The notes beneath the pieces are model-generated. The model saw only the letters and a list, made by a program, of their open reading frames with translations, was not told the origin of the DNA and did not search any database. A stretch of 64,000 nt of DNA from Baylisascaris procyonis (Eukaryota > Nematoda > Chromadorea > Rhabditida > Ascarididae), in contig JAZARR010000093.1 in NCBI GenBank assembly GCA_037389465.1, positions 1,662,501-1,726,500 on the forward strand, written 5' to 3'. Every line of letters starts with the position of its first letter. Position 1 is the first letter of the stretch. The translations under genes were made by a program, and so were the position numbers. Below are positions 21,116-33,800 of this stretch, one piece after another.

Positions 21116-22921
21116 TTAGGGGTTAAGAAACGAGAGCAGCATTATGCTAGCGTTATTAAATCACTATGGCGAAATGGCCATTTCAGTGCAATACTCATCA
21201 GTGATTGTTACATAACGTATAAAATTGGAGTAAGCGTACAGGAAGCTGACACCACATACACTGTCATATTTGTATCCACCTGATCAACCATTCCCCAGAT
21301 TGACAACAAATAAATCCGACTAGCAAATACCCGTTTTAAATGATCCGAGTATTTGAAAAATGACTGGTTTTTTGTTTTTCCCTTGTTTCTGTCCCAAAGG
21401 TTTGTTGGTTTTTTGTGAGTTGACTGGCATTGAATGAAAGTCATGTCAGTTGAGAACACAGCTAGGTTATTGCACAATAACTCATTCGGAAATTGGTGAA
21501 TCAACTTTGGAATCGATGAGTGACGTCATTATGTGATGTAGGTTATAGCTCAAATTTCGTAGTTGTAGCCTTAAAGACCGGCGAGTTGAAAACTATCATA
21601 TATACGCACATACATACCCATGAACACAATGTCGTTTTGCAATGGAAAATTTGCAGAGGCACAAGAAAGGTGTTTTCGAAGGTGTGGGTATGCTGCGCAT
21701 ACATTTAATTATGTGTCCTTTTCAGGTCCTCTCACTGGGTCCAGTCATAAATTAGTACAGCGAAGTTAGACACGCACAAAGTGTATAGCCTTAAAAGATT
21801 GCCTTAACCAAAGAACATCACCTTTGATTCAAATGGTTCGGGAAAGCATTCTGCAATTTGCCACCCACATACCTCGGAAAGATGACAAGCCATTTGTCGC
21901 GAAGATACGCGAGTGGGTTACTTAGCTGTTAGAGACAATAAACTAAAATGCATCTCAACACAGTAACTCACAAAACGATCTAAGTTGACCTCTTGCTGTA
22001 GCAACTATATCGTCTTACTAAAGCGGCATTGTGGCCGTGTGAAGGCCCAGCTGCTTTTACGTTTTTGTCAGCATTTCTTTGTTTGTTATTTTTCTTGAAT
22101 TTCTTTACGAAACTTGATTATCACTGTTGGTTGCTTTGACGTTTTGTGATCTCGTCAGTTAGCCTTGACGTTTTGCGATCTCCCTGTTATAGGTTCGTAT
22201 CTCGTTTGTTAGCGCATCACCAAAAAAAGCCACCTCAATCAGCTCAGGTCACGTTTAATGATGATCTTGTACTCGTCTCTCAGTTGTATCGCGTTTTTGT
22301 TGTTTTTAAAGTATAGCAAGGTTTAATTACCCAAGTTGAGGTGTCGGGCAATCGCAGAGCAGAGAAGCGTCCTCCGAACCTTCTGAGCAAACTTGGGACG
22401 AACCAACCAGGAGGATGGTACAGATTGGTTGAGAAAAGCAGGCACGCAAGCAGACGAGCCCTCTTCAAATGAGGCCAGTTTCTTTATTGTTAGCAATTAA
22501 ATCTCAATAACTCGTGAAGATCTCAAGCAGTTTTTTGAGCCCAACAGAGAAGTTGACAAGCACAAAGAAGGAATTAGCTGCAGCACAAGGAAAACAATTT
22601 GCAGTAAACAACAGTCAACCGCACGTGTCAGGCAGTGATGCATTGATATTCAGATAAAAAGATGTCGGCACATACGCAATCGCCCGACACCTCGTTTCTC
22701 GTGAAAATTTATATTGTGCTTCATTATATCAAACCCTGCCATAATTGACAATGGATGCCGCATTTGTAAAGCTGCTGTATGGCGCCCATATCGGGTATCG
22801 TATCGTTCGCGTCGCACAGCCTTCCCCCGAATCCATGTCTTGCTTATAATTGTCTTTGTTTTATTTATTGCCTTTATACTGTTAGTGTTGTGACAGGCCT
22901 GCGCTGCTTTTAATTTTTATT
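21116..22921. other. Spacer between solo LTRs with an LTR remnant
   Basis: No gene seen. About 22270-22360 is a diverged fragment of the same LTR family; it shares AAGGTTTAATTACCCAAG with the polyadenylation region of both solo LTRs. The rest is AT-rich with short unrelated open frames. Confidence 0.45.
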
Positions 22922-23427
22922 CCACGTGTCGCGGCTACGCGCGAATGAGTGAGTGCGTAGAAACAAATAAATTGAAGGCTGATTAAAGCAGCAAGAATTA
23001 GTTTTGCAGAAGTGAGAAAGTGATGAGAAAAATAAGCAAACGTTGAGTTCTTGACGACAATATGCTTGCAGAAAGCAAGCGAGCGGTTTGGCACAGAGGA
23101 ACTGTCGTCGTTGTCTTAAAGGGCGCATGATACCACAAGTCACCACAAACACATCACAAAACAAGAGAAGCGAATTAGCGCAAATGGATTATGAAAGTGA
23201 GATTGTTGACTGCCCACTCAGAATTGTTATGCTCGAAAAAGGGAGGGCACGTGTGACTGGCACAAAGACGGCGTGTGAGCGCTTTGTCTTCAACAAGCGC
23301 ACAAAGACGCTAAGTTGCCATAAAAGTTGTTATGCACGCCAAATTAGCGCACAAACAACTTTTCGGGTCAAGCCACCACGCAAAGAAGAGGCGGGCCATA
23401 AGCTTCAAGAAGGTGGCAAAAGAAGGC

Positions 23428-23435
23428 CATATAAG
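23428..23435 (+). promoter_or_regulatory. TATA box inside solo LTR B
   Basis: CATATAAG at the position equivalent to the TATA box of copy A. An AATAAA follows at 23718-23723. Confidence 0.5.
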
Positions 23436-23717
23436 CGAAACCCCAAAGTTTCGGCAACTATTGAATGATTGACCGAAATCGGTAAAGAGTTAATGTTTTT
23501 GCAACATGTGTGTTCCGTGTCGTGTAGTGGTATACTTGTACTAGTGTTGTGTTATGTTCGGGTCTAGTAATTGTGCGTGATTATAATGCACCATAGTATC
23601 AGTATGTCTCCTATGATTATGCATGAGTTTTGTGCATCAAGATTTAATCCTTGATCATATTATGTGCGTCTTTGATAAGTAAGTGTTTCTTCGTCGCGTT
23701 TTACTTGTATAAATGCG

Positions 23718-23723
23718 AATAAA
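23718..23723 (+). terminator. Polyadenylation signal in solo LTR B
   Basis: AATAAA in the block conserved with copy A, about 290 bases after the TATA box. Confidence 0.5.
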
Positions 23724-24338
23724 GGTTTAATTACCCAAGTTTGAGGCGTGGTTCACAGAGCAGTGGAAAGTGCACACAGGTCGGTTGCACAACAGAATCT
23801 GATTGGTATTGTAAGCAGTGAAAGGGTGCACAAGGCGGTTGCACCAGAAGAATCTGATATTGGTATTCTAAGAAGAGCCAACTCAACGTGAAGTGTATTC
23901 TTGGGTAACTGACGGAACCAAAAGGTGATCATTGGCGAGCAGAAGTCGTCAATAAGAGAAGTGGCGCGACAGCTAGGTTGGTCGCAGGCGGGAATTCACT
24001 GGTCGGGAGCGTCGACTGCAGCTGTGATCGTGATTGGATCGACACCAGTGGGCAAAAGAGACAAAGCGACGGTGGATCAGGAACGCCACGCGTCAACTCG
24101 GAACTGACTAAAGCAGACACTGAGAAGGGAGCCGCAGTTCAATCGAGAACAGCAACAGTAACGTAGGCCAATTTGTTGACCAGTAATTTTCCTTTGTTTT
24201 ATTCTTTTCTATTGTTTGTTCACGAATCTTTGGGGACAAACTATCATTTATAATCTAATTGTTGACCACCTTTACACGTCATCACACACATGCACACTAC
24301 ACACACACCCATCAAAAAAGGGTGGTCAATACACCACG

Positions 24339-24804
24339 TTCATCGTGACTCTTAACCCTATTAATCTTTTCTCTAATAAACCAGCATTCTTTCCATTCCC
24401 TTTTCTGTCGTCTACATGCGACTGTCAGCATCGTTTTGTTCACGACAAATGCTTTCGGAAAGCATTCTGCATTTCTCAGCGCCATGCGTCGTTGTCTTAG
24501 AGGTGGAGCGAGCTTTCAAACAATGCTTTCATTCCAGACAACCATAAAGAATAAAGTTCGTATGAATGTGCACCTCATTACAGCAAGAGGCGGCGCATAT
24601 TTGTATTAGATGGGTCACTGCTATAAAGCGACCATTTGCTATTAGTCCTCGAATCGAATTCGACAGTAAACGCGCAGATCTGGGATCATTGGTTTATCGA
24701 AGGGTAGGAAACAACGAACTGATATCACGTTAGTTATTTTTTTGAGCAAAATGAAGTTCAGCTTATGCAACTATTTTGAAAGCTTTAATTAACTCATGTG
24801 AAGA
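24339..24804. other. Intergenic, 3' side of the GPCR gene
   Basis: No coding segment recognised. It should contain the 3' untranslated region and poly(A) site of the minus-strand receptor gene, which ends at 24805. Confidence 0.4.
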
Positions 24805-27800
24805 TTAGAAGTCAAAAAATTTCACGTCGATTTCTGGTACACGTTTAGGAGCATTTGAAGCGGCACCCCTAGAGAGCTCATCTGCAGCAGCGCCGTTGTC
24901 TCCCGCCGAATTCAAGCGTGGTGTCGCTGACTGAGTCCGACGCCTTTGCGGACAGATCATCAACTGAAAAACAGAAGCTTATTCTTCTTCAAGAACATTT
25001 ATGGATTAAATTATAGCTTAACTTTCATTAATTCCATTATCAATCTATCATATGGTTTATATTTCCACTAAGTGAGGGAGAGGGAGGTAAGCAAGAATGC
25101 TTACCTCCCTCTCCCTCACTTCCTCCCATTCAAATTAGGCAAATTCATTTAGCGAATCCAAATTCAATTTAATCTTGATCCCTCCTTGGCAGCTTCAATA
25201 ATGAAGAATGTATGAACGACATCGAAGATTTTTTCGAAAATTGAGTAAATTATGCCTAATGGAAATTACATGTGCTGAGGATTTAAGCTGATCCAGTATA
25301 AAGTTGGACGCAAGACCACTAAATGCCTCATATCAAAAAAATCCTTTCGTCCAACGGCTGTAGGAGTAACAATTGATGAACAAACAGCACTGCAAATGAA
25401 CGACTGTTGACTCTGCAGTGTAGTTAATGGCAAAATTTCGCTGTATAGTTACGAACGCTTCAAGAAACATTTCCTTCCCTTTTCAAGAACTCCTATTGAA
25501 GCTAGCGGCTTTTATATAGGTTAAGAGTAAAAATTAAGGATATGGGTACCGAATCAATTACACTTCGCGATAACTGCTGCCTTAGACTTAAGGCAAATGC
25601 TATGCTTAGCAAAGAAATATGTTATAAAAACACATTTCTTTATTATGCATGGCATGCGTATTGGCTCATCACGGAACAGAATGCAATGAGAATAAATAAA
25701 TGGACGGTGTAAATAAATGCAATGAACACACCTGTTGAGGGGTTCGCGATTCACAGCACCTTTTTCCACAACAAAACCAATGTGAGAAAACACTTTTACG
25801 AAAGCTCGCATTCATGAAGCAGTAGGTAATTGGATTCGTGCATGTGCTGATGTACGTCAATACCGTAATCACCGTATTCGCCGAACCGTTCCAAAAACTT
25901 GGTGCCTAAAACCAACTGTTTCGCTTCCATAATCGAATCTCAACCTTTCCTCTACCCATCATTTTTACTAAGTTTTAATATCATCTTTTGCAGTTTTCCA
26001 TTCAGTCGAAATTCCTAAACTTGAAGTTTAGTTGAATATTCTGTTGTTAGCAGTAAGGCCCTTTTTGTTTTACAATTTGGATAGGTGCAAAAGTTGGTTC
26101 AGCGTCAGCATTCTGAATGCCTTACTGATGCGAAATGGAAACAGAAGAGCAAGCAAGAGGCAAAAGAGTTCTACAGCAGCAGTACCCGACAACACGTCAA
26201 AAGTAGCTGCCAATATTTTTCTCTCGAAACTCCTTATTAGAGGTCCTCAAAGCTGTCAGTGGACAAAAATGAAAGGTAACCACTCGTCTCATCACTTTTT
26301 TCCGGTAGCCACCTTCACGAACCACTCATCTTTCACCTCAAGAAGACCTTTAGGCGTATCTTTAACAAACTGTTCTGTGTCATTGCTGTTTATATTGTTC
26401 GCTGCTGCAACCATCTGCACGGCGTGCATTTACTGTACTTCTTGACCATGGCGAGTCAAAATCATTGTGCTCTTGCTTAGATCGGACAGTTTTCACTTGT
26501 AGAACGTGCCAGGGCACGCCATGTCTTTCGACCATGGAAGCTCCGAAAAACCTACTCCCTGTCGCAAAAAGGCCACGTAATATAAGCGTTCATTTCTTAA
26601 GCTTAAGTAGTAAGCTGACCACATTTATCATATGAGCCTCTGTCACCAAAGTTCTTAAAAGTCTACTTCCTATCTCCAAGAGGATTGGTGATATCGAAGT
26701 TTGATGATTTGTTATGAGAGGAGAGGGCTCGGACTCCCAGAAAGGAATCAGGCTGATCCTGCAGATAATAAAAGGATATTTCTTCGACTTGAGATGAACC
26801 TGTTGCCATCTTGCTCCTCGCTATAGATGAAGCAATAAAGTTAGGACGGCCGTCATACATACATATGGATACCTCGCTGACACGTATATAGAAATATGCT
26901 CATGCAAGAAATTGCCCATTTTGACGAATTCAACTTAGGAAGTTTCATAGTGGAAATGAGTAAGGAATATGTACACGTGTAGGTATATGAAAAGTTGAAC
27001 GGAAACAACACTAACGTCAACGAGATCTGTCGCTTTGATGAGTAGCCACCAGACGAAGCTTGGTGTCCAGCATATAACATAAGCAATCACCAACATAATT
27101 AGCATACGAGTAACGCGCTTCTTTGCGATTAGTATTTTCTGCTATAAATGAAAAAAAGTTCAATTGCTTCATGCAATGCAGTCTTTCCATGAGAGGATAA
27201 GGAGCTTTAAGCAACCATCCATCGCTCTATTGATTCCTCTTAAAGATAGTTTAATGGGAATTGAACTCTTAGCCTACAAATGGCAGCCGACCATATTGAC
27301 TGATCACTCAACGGCAAATACGGCTCTCCGATTCAATTTTTGTGGCAGGGAACCATTAAAATGCTTTGAAAAAATGATTCTTGCTCGAACTTCGTTTCAA
27401 ACGGTTTGCCAATGTGCATTTTTTGTAATGTGCAATATGCATTTGCAAAGCACGTCATAAACAGGTCATATCTGTGTGTATGTGTGCATCTAATTAACCA
27501 TCTTATGGGTCTGGCTGTAAAAACAGGAGTTCTGAAATCTGCATTATTCAGTCAGCTCTACATCAACTTTCAACTTGGGGCGATTTTCTATGTGTTTATT
27601 TTGATTTGATGACTATGATTATTGGAATTTTACCTTATTTCTACAACCCAAATCTGCTTGGTTGTCTTTCTAATTTGATAATCTTTTCAGTCTTATATCT
27701 TATCTTCCTCATCTACCAACCATTCTCTTTAGCGGAATTACCTTAATTACTTTACTTCATTCATCAACTTCTATAGGATTTACAAGCAGTTATAGCTACT

Positions 27801-30800
27801 TGAATTTCCTTGAAATTTGCACGCATTTTCATCATTCATGTCTTATTTTGCGAGCAGTCTGATTGGAAAAATGGCATAGTGCGCTTGAATAGTGATGGAA
27901 TCAGTTAAGATGTGAGTGTGTTGCTATTGCGTTCTAACGTATGTTGCAGTTTAATGAAAGTGGTTGGTAAGGTCAACTGCAGGAACGCCATTCGTTCCAG
28001 TTCCGTATTTTTGGGTTCCATATCTTGTATTTCCATATCCTATATCAAATAATGAAATTCTACAAAAGACACCCATGAAAGCTGGAAGATTTTCTGGGAA
28101 TGTTAAAGCATTTTGATTGGTAAAATTTTTTTTTTAGAATTGAGAAAGTCTGAGGAGAATAACTACAGCACATCGAAGGATAAATGTCTCTCAAGCAGTA
28201 TGTCTGTAGAAAAATGATCACGTTACCTGCTTCAATGTTTTCTAAATACAACAAGCTATAAACTCTGCTCATTGTTGACCCATTATGGTGCTCAACATGA
28301 ACGTTATCCATATTTGTGGGCTACGTTCTTCATTTTCCACACAAATTTCGAACAGTCCAGTGCAGCACAAATTGCGAATTCTCAAACATATCTCAAAAAC
28401 GTTTCGACGATATAGTTAGTGTAAAGAAAATTTAGGACGAGTAATGAATTGATTTATGTAACAGTAAGTGTGCTGTATCACCATATAATCTGGAACACAG
28501 GTCTTAATTCTAATGAGATGAGCCATCGCTAATTCCCCCTACAGAGTGAATGTAAGGTTTGGTGAAACAAAAGTTTTCTAAAAGAATGTAGCATATATCA
28601 GGAAAAACGCAAATTTCTGAGTGATGGCAAGATACTTGTATAGAAACGTGGACGTTGGGAGTGCACTGACACTCGTTATCTCATTTGAAAAGGCAGTGGG
28701 TATTTACGGATAGTTGAGAGCGTGCACCAAGAAACGATTCTTGAATAGTGCTGGCAGTTAAGGATTCTATAATCAAATGCCACAGAACGGCAATGATCTT
28801 AAAGCATTTCTCAGTATGATGTTCTGTCTTATTCACATTAAAGAGTGTTGTAAGTTATACTATGATTGTTGTGCTGCAACATTCTCGTTGAGGAAATTTT
28901 CAACAATTCCAGCAAGAAAGTAGTGTCAGGGAGTATTTCAACCACCCTGCTTCTCTTCGTCTATTTTTGCAATGTTTATCGGCTTTGGCGTTGGCGCCTC
29001 AAGATATTGGAAAACAATCCTTACGTTAGAATTTGAATCGGCTGACCGCCCTCTCACCTATAGTCGAGAAAGGCGACTCTGAAGTTTCTTGCCACGACTT
29101 TCGTTGAGCTAAATAACTTAAATGTTAGTCTGTCTTTTCATGTTTCACTAATTCCACAGAAATAAGTACGAACTAATTTTGAACTCCAGGAGGTGGAAAA
29201 CATTCTACGTTCGCAACGAAAAGTTGAAGATAGCGAACGGGATTCCTGCTGTTTCGGTGTTAAGAAGTTCGTAAACTGAGGATCTAGATAATGCGGATGA
29301 GGATCCTGCAAGAAGGTTTTGGCTCTGCTGAATTTCTAAAACCCTGAAGCAAGGTTGGAGTCTCGGAGTGAAAAATTTTTTCTGACACAAGCTAAACACA
29401 ATAGTAACACTTTCCAATAAGAAATGAACAGGTTTGTCAGATGTATTTGTGGCCATACAGTTGACAGTTATATAAAGAGAACACTACCTGATGGGTGCTC
29501 CTGAGCAAGTAGCTGTTGTCAACATCACCGCTTCTTCTATGAGTGTTACAAAGGAATGAAACGGATGATGTACTGAATACACTGCAAATAAAAGATCAGT
29601 ACTGTTTTTTCGTTTTAATGAGCAGACAGAGTAAGACGTTTAAATTATCGAGTTCATCTGTTTCTCTACTGAATATTGTCGCTTAAATATTTTTGTTTCA
29701 CGTTCCTTTAAATACTTTGAACACTGCTGAATTCGTTGACCTTTGTTGGCAGCTCACATATTTCGAATATTGCTTTCACAACAATTTAGCAACATCATCA
29801 TTCATTCTCGAATGATAAGTCATATTTGTTCTGAGATCTGATGAAAAGAACGACAAACTAAAAATTAATTAGGTGCCCTTCCTTCTTATTCTGTGCTGCC
29901 TTACCCTACCTGTTTCATTTGGTTCGGTTCACATTCGCGTATGCATGTCGGTGTTTAGAGTAAAGTCCTTCTATAGACTAGCTCTCTACATGACGCATAG
30001 TGGGACAACTTAGAACATGATATTGCGTGATAGGCACTTTTCCAGACAACAACTACAGTAGCATACGGAGTAATCGGCCAATAAAGAGTTGCGTGATAGA
30101 GGAGAGGAAATGAAGAATGTGAAGGCCAATTAGACATTAGAATTTGCGCCTCTAATTAGACATTCAACTGTACTCAAATTAGACAAATTAGGCATTACTG
30201 ATCCATCAGAACTTATTCACCTGTATTGGATTTCTCATCTGCATTTGCGCTTCGTACCTGCGGAGCACGCAAACTCCATCCAACATGGGAGAATTATGGG
30301 ATGCTTTCACTTTACAATATCGGAACAGAGGTCACGCTAACGCATTTATCATCAGTTAGTGCAAACGTTTCATAATAAAGAATGAAACCTCATGAGGCGT
30401 TTTGAATGGAATGAACTGCCATTTGGAGACATCGAAAACGAAGCAGTCCGTGAACGGGACAGCGGAAAACCTGGCACCTTCAAGGATGATAGACCACTTG
30501 TGTGAAATAAGGTGAACTGCAGGTATTGCGCAATCATGAAAAGTCCAAACTGGAAGGATTTCGCCCGCGCAATATCCTTGGTGCCACTTTCGCTAACTTA
30601 CTCCGTGCAAAAAAGGTCTCGCTGATCCGCCACTATGCTAAGACACGAATTTGAGGCCTACAATATATTTGCTAATCAAATCTTAAAGAGTTTATTAAAA
30701 TCATCGAATTCCTGTGAGATCTAACGAAAGGTCTGTTAAGAAAGAAACCCAGGAATGAGAGGGTTCCACTGAAACTTGCGATGGAAGAAAAAGGTTAACA

Positions 30801-33800
30801 TCACATGAAAAAAATTTGCCATAAGAAAGCGCTTATTTTCGTTGAATGGAAAGTCGCGTTTCCTTCCTAACGAATTTCTTGGCATTTTAGGTGAACGAGC
30901 AACTTAAGGCAGGAGGAAAAGGCACTAAGCTATACTAATTTTAGACTTTGCATTTGCATTTATTGCAGTTAGATTTTTTCGCCGTCTAGGTGCTCACGAT
31001 TCCACTATGTTTTGCATAGGCTCGGCTCACATATGCACGTTTTCCGGAGTGTCAACCTGTACTTGCCTGAAAGTATTTAGTATAACAGCTGCTCGCCGAT
31101 GAGGCTCACCACATATTGATAGACTATCGTAAATTCAAATTGTAGCTATTTGCTTGCCTTCCGAAGACTTTTCTTTTTTTGAGGAGCGTTCTTCGAAAAG
31201 AATAACTAAATGATGAGCTGATTTTATTTATTATGTTCGCTGTAAAAGTCAAATTGCTAGTAACAAAATTAAATGCGTTCCAGTTTCCGCAAGCTTTCCG
31301 CTCCGATAAATGGGAAGTCTTCAGAAGTGGCCACTGTTTCATATTTGTCGATTGTGAACATCATCAACAAAGTGAATAATTGAACATGCACTTCAACTGA
31401 ACGCTGTCTGCATAGAATCTTCCTTATTGGCTAGCTTCCAATGCAAATAAATGAGCAATAGATTAGGTGTGATGTTATCAAACGTGAGGAATTGATCTAA
31501 GTGAGAACTGAGCGGGCGATTCAACTGTTTGAACGATACGTTACTCTAGGAATAATTAGTTCACGGACACACAGACATCCACGTAAACACAACACAATCC
31601 TCTTACGAGGTGATCATTGTCGTTTTCCTTATTGCGAAATAATTCATTGTAATATTCAATTTTACTCGCAATTTCCAATGTGCATCGAAAAGCGCTGGGC
31701 CCTGGTTATTAAATGTGCATCACTTTGCTTTGTTGACGACCTCATTGATGTAAAGGAGGTATTACGACAGGTTTCAACATTGTTGTCGTTTATACGCCGT
31801 TAGATTTCCAAAAGCTCTTGCAGCGGTCGCTTTTTATTTCTCAGTGGGCCCTAATGCGGAGTGGTAGGGATTGTAGAGGATCACTTATCAGAACTGGCGA
31901 GTCCTCAAAAATGACTCTTGGACTTACATGTAGACTCTTTTTTTAAAACATTGTAAAAGAATGAAGTGATCGTTATACTACAGTGATGGCTAAAATACAA
32001 TGATTTAAAAATTTTAACATTTTTTCTCGTTTATTTAATTCAGGAAAAAAGTACTTCCAGGCTAGAATATATACACAAAAATAAATCATATGATTGTTTA
32101 AAAGCAAATTGTTAATGTAATATAAATAGGTAGATGAAGTCAAAACCTGTCACTAACTTCCGGAAGAGTGTAAAATTTTGATGGAAATAGCTTTACATTT
32201 GTAACTAACTAGCTAAATGTTCAGGAAGTATGAATTTTGTTCGACTGAGGATGAAATTATTCCTCCCGGCTGAAGAATGATCCATCTCATCATTATTCTA
32301 TGGAAAAATGAAGCGTGAAATGAAATATGTGATGTTGTGTTCAGTGCCAAATCGTTGCTCATGACATACTCAATGCCCATTGCCAGTGTTCGCTTAATTA
32401 TTAGTCATTTCCACCAAGTTCTAATCCATTCCGTCAATTTCCAATCGTTTTCATCAATTTTTAGTCAAGAGATTATGCGATAATACCTATAAAATTAATG
32501 CCCTGAAAGGTTTACAAAAAAATGAACTCATCCTATGTATTGTCAGCCGCTAAACATGCGGAATTTAATCCTCTAAGTTCATTTAAGCATGAATAGGTTC
32601 TGCACTATCTACAGCCTGAAACAGTCATTCAGTGGCTCATCTGAAATACCTATAATAGTACTTGGGAAGTTTCCCTTTCCTGGGAAAGCCACCGTCCCCT
32701 TATTTCCTTGTCAGCCGCGTCCCATTTCTTGATCATCATAGAATTGATCATCTTCGAAAGGAATGCCGAATGAAACTTTGAAGGATATTGCGCATTATGG
32801 GCGACATAGTGGATCTTTATGTTGTCAATGTGTGCAAGACGTTCGATATGAAACGTTTCAATGAAAACTCATTTGATGCTTGATTGACTTGTTCGCAATT
32901 ACATATACAGGTATGGGTGGCGATTTTAACGCAAAGAAGTTCAATCGAACCGTAAGAGTTAGCAACGAGCCAAAATTGACAAATTTAGATTTCAGTAATG
33001 ATAAAATTTACAACGTCAAATTTGAAGCTGGCATGTTTTAAAGAGCAAAAGATCTTCAGTAGGCTCAATTCTTTTCAATGACTGCATCTTAAAGAATAAG
33101 TAATTAAATTGCTCCTCATTTTGGATGATACATGGATAGCAGTGAATAGATTACTGGTTACTTCGCTTAAGTTCTGCGTAGACCAGCGAATTTTTAAACT
33201 TGAATTCATCCTCCTTGTGAAAATGACAGTAGCTGCACCATGAGATGCTTGCAGTTCTTTCTACTGCCTATCTTTCAAAAGCGGTGAATGTTTACAACTG
33301 CATTTTGATAGACTAGTTTAATGGACGATGCAGTGCACATTTTCGAACCAAATGCAGTCAATATGCTGCATGACAGCCTAACACAAACCCACGCGTGTTT
33401 GTACGTGCAGATAGTATTGGCGTTCGTATCGTCGAAATTGGATGTCTACCCAACGCTGCTATGTACCTGCTATTTATTGGTTCCGCATCAGTCATACCTC
33501 TGACATTTATGCTCCTGGGAGACGACCGCATGATATGGTGGCGTGAGAAGCTGATATACGTGCTTGGGGAGTAGACGCGAATGTGCTCTTGCATTTCCGT
33601 CCATCAAACCAATCTAATTGCATGGATTGCCAAAATAACGAAATGCATGCAAAATGCATCTTTTCTTTCGACGATGCATTCACTCATATAAATCTTCGAA
33701 GGAAATCTTTTTTGGCGCGCACTCTGTGCAAAATGAGAAAACATCCGGTTGAAAATTTAGACAAATTTTTGAAGGCGTTCGAGGTCCTGAAACTCTCCCA

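Larger units (their letters stand above)
22927..24333 (+). mobile_element. Solo LTR, BEL-like family, copy B
   Basis: The unit begins TGTCGCGG and ends ATACA, flanked by the 5-bp direct repeat CCACG at 22922-22926 and 24334-24338. It is homologous to copy A through its whole length. The best preserved part is about 23700-24250, where I estimate roughly 90 percent identity by eye. The first bases share the TGTCGCGG plus CGCG pattern of the LTRs of the BEL element at 46346. No internal region remains. Confidence 0.82.

Noticed and set aside
26032..26445. 137-codon plus-strand frame in receptor intron 6
   Set aside because: It has no domain or splice context. The opposite strand has a short protein-like piece (QFVKDTPKGLLEVKDEWF), but it too lacks partners.
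26663..26860. Minus-strand frame between the TM6 and TM7 receptor exons
   Set aside because: An exon here would disrupt the third extracellular loop, and the TM6 and TM7 exons already join in phase.
32929..33044. Frame containing GGDFNAKKF, similar to a LINE endonuclease GDFNA motif
   Set aside because: It is only 43 codons with no other endonuclease block nearby, so a chance match is likely.
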